From: an uncultured Lachnospiraceae bacterium
GTDB taxonomy: Bacteria > Bacillota > Clostridia > Lachnospirales > Lachnospiraceae
NCBI GenBank assembly: GCA_900313265.1
Contig: OMRN01000171.1
Span: 1 to 5,698 of the forward strand
Reading direction: 5' to 3'
DNA length: 5,698 bases
Below are positions 1 to 5,698 of this stretch, in pieces (position 1 is the stretch's first letter; every line of letters begins with the position of its first letter). Position numbers and translations under genes: made by a program. The notes under the pieces were generated by a model. It was not told the origin of the DNA and made no database searches. It saw only the letters and a list, made by a program, of their open reading frames with translations.

Positions 1-471
1 CTTCCCGTGGTTACCATGAAAGTTACCTGTTCAAAGGGAACCTATATCCGGACTCTCTGCCGTGAAATCGGGGAAAAATTAGGCTGTCACGGATGCATGC
101 AAAGCCTTGAAAGACTTTATACCGGCGGTTTTTCCATAGAAGAAGCGAAGACGATCGCGGAGATAGAAAAGTTCCGGGATGAAGGCAGACTGGAAGAACT
201 TCTTTATGGTGTGGATACGTTCTTTAAGGATTATCCGGAGGCGACGGTTTCAAAAGAAAGCGAAATATATGCGGACAACGGAAATGCACTTATGATGAAA
301 GAGTTTGCATCACTTCCCGAAGAAGCAAAAATATTTAAAAACCATCCCACGGGGGAATACTATATACGTCTTTACCGTGACGACCGCTATTTTTACGGGG
401 TTTATAAATACGATGGCAGGAAAAATCTTTTCGTTCCGGAGAAGATGTTCTTCTGTCAGGGAACATTATAA
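1..471 (+). CDS. truB: tRNA pseudouridine-55 synthase TruB, C-terminal part (5' end outside window)
   Basis: TruB converts U55 to pseudouridine in the T-loop of tRNAs in the cytoplasm. The reading frame is open from base 1 and ends at TAA 469-471, giving 156 codons, about half of a usual TruB of roughly 300 residues. Near the start of the visible part is the family motif VTCSKGTYIRTLCREIGEKLG, followed by CMQSLERLYTGGFSIEEA, which matches the conserved TruB block ending in 'R..G.F'. The rest (about residues 75-156, with EYYIRLYRDDRYFYGVYKYDGRKNLFVPEKMF) fits the small C-terminal RNA-binding (PUA-like) domain. The catalytic Asp motif lies upstream and cannot be checked. The GTG at position 7 is internal and not a real start, because homology continues upstream of it. 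No rho-independent terminator follows, so read-through into ribF is plausible. The family call is firm. Confidence 0.95.
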   Translation, partial: LPVVTMKVTCSKGTYIRTLCREIGEKLGCHGCMQSLERLYTGGFSIEEAKTIAEIEKFRDEGRLEELLYGVDTFFKDYPEATVSKESEIYADNGNALMMKEFASLPEEAKIFKNHPTGEYYIRLYRDDRYFYGVYKYDGRKNLFVPEKMFFCQGTL

Positions 472-472
472 T

Positions 473-552
473 TTATGTAAACCTATTTATGATTATGTAA
501 ACTATTACAAGATTATGTAAACTATAATAAAATTATGTAAACCATCATGGAG
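473..552. repeat. Four tandem 20-bp units each beginning TTATGTAAAC
   Basis: Exact copies of TTATGTAAAC start at 473, 493, 513 and 533, a strict 20-bp period. The 10-bp linkers between them differ in sequence but are all A/T-rich. Three of the four copies are preceded by A, giving ATTATGTAAAC, and the base after the core is always C or T. The array begins one base after the truB stop codon and fills most of the gap before ribF, its last linker carrying the ribF GGAG. Two helical turns of spacing suggests several protein subunits bound on one face of the DNA. Possible identities are an iterated operator or a leftover end of a mobile element whose transposase binds multiple terminal repeats, as in the IS21 family. 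No transposase gene is present. The repeat is certain; its function is unknown. Confidence 0.9.
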
Positions 553-568
553 CCAACATTTTCATGAT
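544..568 (+). promoter_or_regulatory. Inverted repeat enclosing the ribF ribosome binding site and start codon
   Basis: ATCATG at 544-549 and CATGAT at 563-568 are perfect 6-bp complements separated by 13 nt. In RNA this would place the ribF ATG (564-566) in the 3' arm and the GGAG (549-552) across the 5' arm and loop. The Shine-Dalgarno lies 11 nt before the ATG, longer than optimal, and the hairpin would shorten that distance or hide the start. With only 6 bp and two G-C pairs the structure is weak, so a chance palindrome is quite possible. Confidence 0.3.
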
Positions 569-1499
569 AACATTTATCAACTCTTACAACGGAATAGAGG
601 GCGATACCGCAGTCGCAATCGGTAAATTCGACGGACTTCATATCGGCCACGAACAAATCTTAAAAACGCTCGAAGAGTGTAAAAAAGAGGGTTTGAAAAC
701 CGTGATTCTTTCTTTTGATCCGAGTCCGGATGTGGTCTTCTGGAGAGCGGAAGATACGGAACTGTTAAGCCGTTCGGAGATGGAAGAGCATCTTGAGAAA
801 TATGAGATTGATTATCATGTCATTCTGTCTTTTACTCCGGAGCTGGCCAGAATGAGCTGTGAGGAATTTTTGGAGGAAATACTGATAAAATCCCTTCATG
901 GGAAGACTGTTGTGGCGGGTGAGGATGTCTCTTTCGGCTATAAGGGAAGGGGCGATGCCGAATTCCTCAAACAAATGGAAAAGAACAATATAATAAAGTC
1001 CCGGATTATCCGTAAAAAAACCGTGGACGGTATTCCCGTTTCTTCCACGCAAATCAGGGAATATATTAAAAGCGGACAAATCGAAAAAGCCACGGAATTT
1101 CTAGGATACCGTTATTCCTTCACCGGAATCATCGAAGAAGGAAAGCATCTGGGGCGGACATACGGTATTCCGACCGTGAATTTCTTTCCCGAAAAGAAAA
1201 AGGTTCTGCCGCCGAACGGCGTATATTTTTCAAGGGCAAGGATCAAAGGGAATACCTATTATGCCATGACGAATATCGGTGTTCGTCCGAGCGTGGAAAA
1301 CGAGCCTCATTCGGGAGAGAAGAAGGGGGTTAACCTTGAATCCTATCTTTTCGGAAATCCCGGCGAACTGTACGGCGAAACCTGTACGGTTACGCTTTAT
1401 CATTATCACCGTCCGGAAAGGAAATTCGATTCCTTAGACCTTTTAGTCGCTCAGTTAAAGGAAGATAAGAAAGCCTGTATGGATTATTTTATTCTATAG
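564..1499 (+). CDS. ribF: Bifunctional riboflavin kinase / FAD synthetase RibF
   Basis: RibF phosphorylates riboflavin to FMN and then adenylates FMN to FAD, supplying flavin cofactors in the cytoplasm. The 311 residues match the usual length of about 305-315. The N-terminal nucleotidyltransferase domain shows GKFDGLHIGH at residues 20-29, GEDVSFGYKGRGD at 119-131 and SSTQIR at 160-165. The C-terminal flavokinase domain shows GRTYGIPTVNF (197-207; PTVN where PTAN is usual), NGVYF (218-222), NIGVRPS (237-243), Glu259 in NLESYLFG at the expected catalytic-base position, and the closing RKFDSLDLLVAQLKEDK block. In the first domain FDPSP (51-55) replaces the more common FEPHP, a modest deviation. 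The start ATG 564 is chosen because homology begins at once and GGAG (549-552) precedes it. It follows truB by 92 nt, as in many bacteria where the two genes are adjacent. No FMN riboswitch is apparent upstream. Confidence 0.96.
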   Translation: MITFINSYNGIEGDTAVAIGKFDGLHIGHEQILKTLEECKKEGLKTVILSFDPSPDVVFWRAEDTELLSRSEMEEHLEKYEIDYHVILSFTPELARMSCEEFLEEILIKSLHGKTVVAGEDVSFGYKGRGDAEFLKQMEKNNIIKSRIIRKKTVDGIPVSSTQIREYIKSGQIEKATEFLGYRYSFTGIIEEGKHLGRTYGIPTVNFFPEKKKVLPPNGVYFSRARIKGNTYYAMTNIGVRPSVENEPHSGEKKGVNLESYLFGNPGELYGETCTVTLYHYHRPERKFDSLDLLVAQLKEDKKACMDYFIL

Positions 1500-1553
1500 T
1501 AATATTTGCCAAAAATGGTGTACTTCAATTGGGAAAACTGTCCAAAGTTACGA

Positions 1554-1620
1554 AATGTGAAAATCCGGTTGAAATACACCTCTTTTTTTCGCTAAAATAG
1601 ACTTTGGGTGAATGTGAAAA
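1554..1620. repeat. Direct repeat AATGTGAAAA flanking the kinase promoter
   Basis: The 10-mer AATGTGAAAA occurs at 1554-1563 and again at 1611-1620, 57 bp apart. One copy sits 5 bp upstream of the proposed -35 element and the other 12 bp downstream of the proposed -10, close to the expected transcript start. Such placement would suit operator sites for a regulator, possibly the response regulator of this same locus, but the motif is A-rich and two copies in an A/T-rich intergenic region could arise by chance. Confidence 0.35.
1569..1598 (+). promoter_or_regulatory. Predicted vegetative-sigma promoter for the sensor kinase gene
   Basis: TTGAAA at 1569-1574 (five of six to TTGACA) and TAAAAT at 1593-1598 (five of six to TATAAT) are separated by 18 bp, an acceptable spacing for the housekeeping sigma factor. 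Transcription would start near 1605, leaving a leader of about 80 nt before the kinase ATG at 1685. This is the best promoter match in the window and suggests the signalling genes are transcribed separately from ribF. The spacer contains a run of seven T (1583-1589). Confidence 0.6.
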
Positions 1621-1662
1621 AGACTGAAAAATCGGCATTTTCGGGTTTTGAATGAAGAGTTG

Positions 1663-1680
1663 TTCCTTTCGCCGGAGGAA
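1663..1680 (+). promoter_or_regulatory. Hairpin covering the Shine-Dalgarno of the kinase gene
   Basis: TTCCTTT (1663-1669) can pair with GGAGGAA (1674-1680) across the four-base loop CGCC, giving five Watson-Crick pairs and two G-U pairs. The 3' arm is the entire strong Shine-Dalgarno (GGAGG 1674-1678, 6 nt before the ATG at 1685). If it forms, it would lower translation initiation or make it depend on temperature or on a binding factor. Stability is modest and not calculated here. The Shine-Dalgarno itself is certain and fixes the start of the kinase gene. Confidence 0.4.
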
Positions 1681-1684
1681 ATAA

Positions 1685-4600
1685 ATGAAGCATTTCAGAA
1701 AAAGTGATTTTTTCATTGCTGCCTTGATTGTCGCGGTTTTTGCGGCAATCATTATTACGAATGCCCGTCAGACGATGACGGTTCTTTCAGGGCAGATTGA
1801 AAATACAGCTACTTTGCGTCTTTCCGGAATCCAGACGGAACTGCAGGATGTTTTATCGAGAGCCGAAGATGCCCTGACGGATTTCTCTTTCGGCATGGAA
1901 CGGTTAAACCGTTCGGGTGCATCGGAAAATGAAATCCGGACTTACATCGATTCCGTAAAGGAAGAACAGATTCTTCGCACAGACGGAGTAAATTTCAACT
2001 CCTATGTAGCATCGAAAGATTTCGTATATATTCCTGATTTTGATATGCCCAAAGATTATTATGCCACGGAAAGAAACTGGTATGTGGGTGCCGTGGAAGC
2101 CGAGGGGCAGATTTATATTACAGAGCCTTATATCGACCGTATGACCGGGGATATCTGTTTTACCATGTCCAGAATGCTAAGCGATAAAGATACCGTGGTT
2201 TCGATGGACTTTACGCTTTCCGAACTGCAGAAATCCATCGATAAAATGGTCGGCGGAGCGGAAGGATTTACCGCACTGATTACCACGAAAGACGGCATGA
2301 TCATGGGCTATTCCGATATGTCCTACGTCGGCGGAACCGTGGATAAAAATCTTCCGCAATACAGTGATCTGATAAAAGCGTTAAACCGTGAAGACAGAAT
2401 ACATGAGACCCGCTCGGATTTGATTGACGGTGACTACTATACCATATTCTGCAACGAAACCGAAAACGGCTGGTACATGATTCTTTTCGCAAACGAAGGT
2501 GTTCTCTACGGCGAAACCTATGATAATATGGGAATCCGTGTAATTGCACTGATCGGGCTGCTTTTGGTCGTTCTGGCATTATATATTGTCGGAGCGTACA
2601 ACCGGACCAAAGCGGAGAAAGCACTTGCGGCAAAAGACGAAATTCTTTCAAGCATTTCGACGGAACTGAGGGAACCCTTAAGCCGGATTATCAAATTAAG
2701 TGAACCGAACCGGTTAAAAAACAGCATCAACATCAAAGAAAGCATGGAAGACATCAGAGAGAGCGGTCTTCAGCTGGACGGAATGGTGACAAATCTTTTC
2801 TCCTACAGCATGCTGGCCAAAGAGGAGAATGAGAAGAAGAGAAAAAAATCAAAGCAGAAGGATATCACCAAATCCATCACAATTGCCAGAAATGCCATTG
2901 TTATTGTTTTTGTTGTGGCGATTATCTTAAATCTGTTTCTGTCCATTAAAACAGCGCAGACAAATGAAAAGATTTCCATCACGCTCGAAGTGCAGCAGAA
3001 CGGAAAACAGTTTAATGAGTGGGCGCTGGAACAGAAAACGATTCTTTCGATGTTTTCCAATATGATTTCGGCCGATCCCGAAATCCTTAACGATTATGAC
3101 CGGTGTGTGGAATGGATGAATGATGTGCTTAAGAACTATCCGGAAATATCGGTATGCTATATTGCCAATCCCTACAGGGAACATACGGTTATCATGAATA
3201 ACGGCTGGGAACCCGAAGAAGGATGGGCGGTGGAAGACCGGCAGTGGTATAAGGATACGGTTATTTCCAAAGACGGAACCAGTGTTTCCTCACCGTATTT
3301 CGATGATCAGACGGGAATGTACTGTATCACTTTCTCACAGATGGTTTATGACAAAGACGGCACTTTCTTAGGTGTTTTCGGTATTGACTGCTTTATGGAC
3401 AAACTGATTCAGGTAATGGGGGATAATTACAGTGATTATACCTACACGTTTATTACCGATTCGGAAGGCAATATCATCAACCATCCGAATAAAGATTATG
3501 AAATGCAGCAGGGGCGCACCGTCAATGTAAACGAAACGGAATACGGCGTTTTAAAAGAAACAGGAACACTCAAAACATTCTTCGATTATAAGAAAACACT
3601 GGTGGCCGGAGTCCGGTCGAAACTGAGTATTGCCGGACTTTATCTTTATACGGTTTCGGACTGGACATACTTAAACGCTGCCAGTTATCTGATTGTTTTC
3701 TTAAATACGCTTTCGCTGATTCTTTGCATTGTCATTGTCAATATCGTGGTTAACCGGATTATCCGCTGGCAGAACGAGACCAACCGGCAGCTTGAGGATG
3801 CGGTAAAATATGCGACGAATGCCGGAAAGGCGAAATCCCAGTTCTTAGCGCAGATGAGCCATGAAATCCGTACGCCGATTAATGCGGTAATCGGCATGGA
3901 TGAAATGATTTTAAGAGAAAGCACGGATCCGCAGATTTCGGAGTATGCGTCGAACATCCAGACCGCGGGAACGACGCTTTTGGAGCTTGTCAACAGCATT
4001 CTCGATTTTTCCAAAATCGAAGAAGGCAAAATGGAAATTTATCCGGTCAAATACGACACGAAAGAACTCGTGGACTACCTTTACAACATGGTTTATGAGA
4101 AAGCCGAAAAGAAGGGGCTCGATTTATTTGTCCGGATTGATGAGAAACTTCCGAAGTCCTTATTCGGAGATGACGTAAGAATCAAACAGGTTATTGTCAA
4201 TATCCTGACAAATGCCGTAAAATATACTCATGAGGGAAGCGTCACGCTGACGATGAGAAAAGAATTCGAAAGCGATGACGAAATCGGACTCTTTGTTTCG
4301 GTAAAGGATACGGGAATCGGAATTAAGGAAGAAGACAAGGATAAACTTTTTGTCTCTTTTGAACGTCTCGAAGAAGAGAAAAATCGAAACATAGAGGGAA
4401 CAGGTCTCGGAATCTCCATCGTTCAGGGACTTTTGGGACGTATGGACAGCAAACTGGAAGTAGAGAGCGTTTACGGTTCAGGCTCGAATTTCTATTTTAC
4501 GGTGAAGCAGAAAGTCATCGATCCGGAACCGCTCGGGGCATATAATCCGAGAAAAACGGAAAGTGCTTCGTACCATAAAGAGGAAATTGTCGTTCAGAAT

Positions 4601-5389
4601 GCCGATATTCTGGTTGTGGACGATAATGATATGAACTTAAAAGTCGCAAAAGGAATTTTAAAGATTTACGGCGTGGTTCCGGAACTTGCCGACAGCGGAA
4701 AAACAGCACTCGATATGGTCCGCATCAAACGCTATGATCTGATTTTCTTAGATCATATGATGCCGGGAATGGACGGAATCGAAACGCTGCAGGCCATGAA
4801 AAAAGAGGATCTTGTATACGATACGCCCGTTATCTGCTTAACCGCCAATGCCATTGCCGGAGTAAGAGAGCAGTATATCAAGGAAGGGTTTACGGATTAT
4901 CTTTCCAAGCCGATTGAAGTCGGTGCCCTCGAAGGTCTTTTGGTTAAATACCTGCCGAAGGATAAAATCGCAAAGAAGGCGGAAGATGACGTTCTTCCCG
5001 TGGATAAACCGGAGCAAAGCGAAGAGAACGCATCTCCCATGGAGAAATTAGCCGTACGCGGTTTTGACACGGCAGCAGGTGTTGAATATTCCGCGGGAAT
5101 GGAAGAGTTCTATCTTGAAATGGTGAAGACATTTGCGGACGGGTATGAAGAAAAGGCGGCGGAGATTGCAGGAGACTTCAGCAAAGAGAACCTTGAGAAT
5201 TACCGGACACGCGTCCATGCCTTAAAGAGCACGGCAAAAATGATCGGCGCCATGGAACTGTCCGAACTGGCACTGGGGCAGGAAAATGCCGCAAAAGACG
5301 GAGATTTGGAAGCGGTGAAAGCGGGACATGACAATCTGATGAAGCTGTATGATAAGACAGTAGGGTTAATTAAGGAAAGCTTATCGTAA
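1685..5389 (+). CDS. Hybrid sensor histidine kinase with tandem dCache sensors, receiver and HPt domains
   Basis: This 1234-residue membrane protein should sense an external ligand and pass phosphate through an internal His-Asp-His relay. Hydrophobic segments lie at about residues 9-25, 284-304, 399-420 and 665-690. With the N-terminus inside, this puts residues about 30-283 and 421-664 outside. Both loops look like double-Cache (dCache) domains, with RNWYVGAVEAEGQIYITEPYID (129-151, core R130-N-W132-Y133) in the first and R519-Q-W521-Y522 plus SSPYFDDQTG (535-544) in the second. Between TM2 and TM3 is a HisKA-like helical pair (about 310-380) with Thr326 in place of the phospho-His. After TM4 come a normal HisKA (SHEIRTP, His726), HATPase (N839/N843 of the N box, DTGIG 875-879, GTGLG 905-909), receiver (Asp979/Asp980, phospho-Asp1023, Thr1053, Lys1075) and HPt (HALKSTAKMIGA, His1178). 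ATG 1685 is preceded by GGAGG at a 6-nt spacing. A response regulator follows 76 nt downstream. Domain identities are firm; the ligand and the pathway controlled are unknown. Confidence 0.95.
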   Translation: MKHFRKSDFFIAALIVAVFAAIIITNARQTMTVLSGQIENTATLRLSGIQTELQDVLSRAEDALTDFSFGMERLNRSGASENEIRTYIDSVKEEQILRTDGVNFNSYVASKDFVYIPDFDMPKDYYATERNWYVGAVEAEGQIYITEPYIDRMTGDICFTMSRMLSDKDTVVSMDFTLSELQKSIDKMVGGAEGFTALITTKDGMIMGYSDMSYVGGTVDKNLPQYSDLIKALNREDRIHETRSDLIDGDYYTIFCNETENGWYMILFANEGVLYGETYDNMGIRVIALIGLLLVVLALYIVGAYNRTKAEKALAAKDEILSSISTELREPLSRIIKLSEPNRLKNSINIKESMEDIRESGLQLDGMVTNLFSYSMLAKEENEKKRKKSKQKDITKSITIARNAIVIVFVVAIILNLFLSIKTAQTNEKISITLEVQQNGKQFNEWALEQKTILSMFSNMISADPEILNDYDRCVEWMNDVLKNYPEISVCYIANPYREHTVIMNNGWEPEEGWAVEDRQWYKDTVISKDGTSVSSPYFDDQTGMYCITFSQMVYDKDGTFLGVFGIDCFMDKLIQVMGDNYSDYTYTFITDSEGNIINHPNKDYEMQQGRTVNVNETEYGVLKETGTLKTFFDYKKTLVAGVRSKLSIAGLYLYTVSDWTYLNAASYLIVFLNTLSLILCIVIVNIVVNRIIRWQNETNRQLEDAVKYATNAGKAKSQFLAQMSHEIRTPINAVIGMDEMILRESTDPQISEYASNIQTAGTTLLELVNSILDFSKIEEGKMEIYPVKYDTKELVDYLYNMVYEKAEKKGLDLFVRIDEKLPKSLFGDDVRIKQVIVNILTNAVKYTHEGSVTLTMRKEFESDDEIGLFVSVKDTGIGIKEEDKDKLFVSFERLEEEKNRNIEGTGLGISIVQGLLGRMDSKLEVESVYGSGSNFYFTVKQKVIDPEPLGAYNPRKTESASYHKEEIVVQNADILVVDDNDMNLKVAKGILKIYGVVPELADSGKTALDMVRIKRYDLIFLDHMMPGMDGIETLQAMKKEDLVYDTPVICLTANAIAGVREQYIKEGFTDYLSKPIEVGALEGLLVKYLPKDKIAKKAEDDVLPVDKPEQSEENASPMEKLAVRGFDTAAGVEYSAGMEEFYLEMVKTFADGYEEKAAEIAGDFSKENLENYRTRVHALKSTAKMIGAMELSELALGQENAAKDGDLEAVKAGHDNLMKLYDKTVGLIKESLS
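2612..2824 (+). other. Degenerate HisKA/DHp domain inside the kinase (Thr326 replaces His)
   Basis: Residues about 310-380 align with the true HisKA of the same protein. AAKDEILSSISTELREPL matches KAKSQFLAQMSHEIRTPI at A/K, L, S, E, R and P. The second-helix segment MEDIRESGLQLDGMVTNLFSYSMLAKEE corresponds to ASNIQTAGTTLLELVNSILDFSKIEEGK. The phospho-accepting His is Thr326 (codon ACG, 2660-2662) and the usual Thr four residues later is Glu330. No ATP-binding domain follows; a basic linker (KKRKKSKQK) leads directly into TM3. It is probably a dimerisation and signal-transmission remnant of an ancestral first kinase. Both helices remain recognisable, which suggests the fold is kept rather than decaying. 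Confidence 0.75.
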
Positions 5390-5465
5390 GAAAAATGTCG
5401 ATAAAAAACAGGACGGAATGTCAATAGTATATAAAATCAACAGAAAAGTGTAAAAGAGGAAACCA

Positions 5466-5698
5466 ATGAACAAAATTCTTGTAGTAGACGATGAGCCGAT
5501 GATGTTAATGCTGACAAAGAAAATTCTTTCCGAGCATTACACGATTTTAACGGCCTCGAATGCGGAAGAAGCAATAGAGATTTATGAAAACGAAAAGCCG
5601 GATATGATTCTGACCGATTTGTTAATGCCCGGAATGACCGGTTTTGAAATGCACAAACTGCTTTCCGAAAAACATAATTTAAACATTCCGGTTATGTA
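5466..5698 (+). CDS. Response regulator, N-terminal receiver domain (3' end outside window)
   Basis: The frame opens at ATG 5466, preceded by AGAGGA (5455-5460) at a 5-nt spacing, and is still open after 77 codons at the window end. The visible part is most of a receiver domain. KILVVDDEP supplies the acidic pair Asp8/Asp9, and DMILTDLLMPGMTGFEM supplies phospho-acceptor Asp51. The conserved Thr/Ser and Lys positions lie beyond the window. It lies 76 nt after the hybrid kinase on the same strand, with no convincing promoter or terminator between, so co-transcription is likely. It is the natural final acceptor for phosphate from the kinase's HPt His1178. Whether it is a stand-alone receiver or carries a DNA-binding or enzymatic output domain cannot be seen. 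Confidence 0.9.
   Translation, partial: MNKILVVDDEPMMLMLTKKILSEHYTILTASNAEEAIEIYENEKPDMILTDLLMPGMTGFEMHKLLSEKHNLNIPVM

Noticed and set aside
305..520. A 71-residue open frame overlapping truB and running into the repeats
   Set aside because: It lies out of frame over well-conserved truB sequence, has no convincing ribosome binding site, and its tail is simply translated repeat DNA.
523..528. A perfect TATAAT inside the repeat array that could be a ribF promoter -10 element
   Set aside because: No TTGACA-like hexamer lies 16-19 bp upstream and there is no extended -10 TG; it falls in the A/T-rich linker of the third repeat, where such a hexamer is easily fortuitous.
472..563. Possible FMN riboswitch upstream of ribF
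   Set aside because: The gap is only 92 nt, mostly the repeat array, with none of the conserved RFN helices or G-rich blocks.
1529..1545. Hairpin TTGGG/TCCAA after ribF as a terminator
   Set aside because: The stem is only five pairs including one G-U and no T-run follows it directly; the T-run at 1583-1589 is about 38 nt away and lies within the promoter spacer.
2744..2831. Internal starts near the pseudo-DHp/TM3 junction that might separate a second kinase gene
   Set aside because: The best Shine-Dalgarno-like site (AGAGGAGA before ATG 2829) is out of frame, and in-frame ATGs at 2744 and 2810 have only weak or no ribosome binding sites; the frame is continuous and topologically consistent as one protein.
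5381..5404. Inverted repeat TTATCG...CGATAA at the end of the kinase gene as a terminator
   Set aside because: A 6-bp A/T-rich stem with a 12-nt loop, followed by A residues rather than T; it overlaps the coding end and does not fit a rho-independent terminator on the + strand.
5428..5437. TATATAAAAT as a -10 element for the response regulator gene
   Set aside because: No acceptable -35 sequence at 16-19 bp upstream; the gap is simply A-rich, and co-transcription with the kinase is the simpler reading.

Overview
The window looks like part of the chromosome of a low-to-moderate GC Gram-positive anaerobe, most likely Clostridia and plausibly Lachnospiraceae. This is inferred from the truB-ribF pairing, strong GGAGG-type Shine-Dalgarno sites, the codon use, and the style of the large membrane hybrid kinase. 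No rRNA, tRNA, CRISPR array or intact mobile element is visible. All supported genes are on the + strand.

Layout. Positions 1-471 hold the 3' part of truB (tRNA pseudouridine-55 synthase), whose 5' end lies outside the window. The short truB-ribF gap is filled by four copies of TTATGTAAAC spaced exactly 20 bp apart (473-542). Next is ribF (564-1499), the bifunctional riboflavin kinase/FAD synthetase. A 185-bp intergenic region (1500-1684) carries a good vegetative-type promoter, a 10-bp direct repeat flanking it, and a hairpin that would cover the Shine-Dalgarno of the next gene. Positions 1685-5389 encode one 1234-residue hybrid sensor histidine kinase. After a 76-nt gap a response-regulator gene starts at 5466 and runs off the window end.

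How the genes work together. truB and ribF are housekeeping genes (tRNA modification and flavin cofactor synthesis) and commonly adjacent in bacteria. The second half is a signalling unit. The kinase reads as TM1 - dCache 1 - TM2 - HisKA-like helical pair lacking its histidine - TM3 - dCache 2 - TM4 - active HisKA - HATPase - receiver - HPt. The predicted phosphate path is His726 to Asp1023 to His1178 and then, probably, to Asp51 of the downstream regulator.

The most unusual points are: (a) two complete extracellular dCache sensors in one chain, joined by a degenerate DHp domain in which Thr326 replaces the phospho-accepting His and which has no ATPase domain of its own; (b) an amino-acid-binding-like dCache signature in the first sensor and a near match in the second; and (c) the strictly 20-bp-periodic repeat array between truB and ribF. 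The ligand, the regulator's output domain and the origin of the array cannot be settled from this sequence alone.
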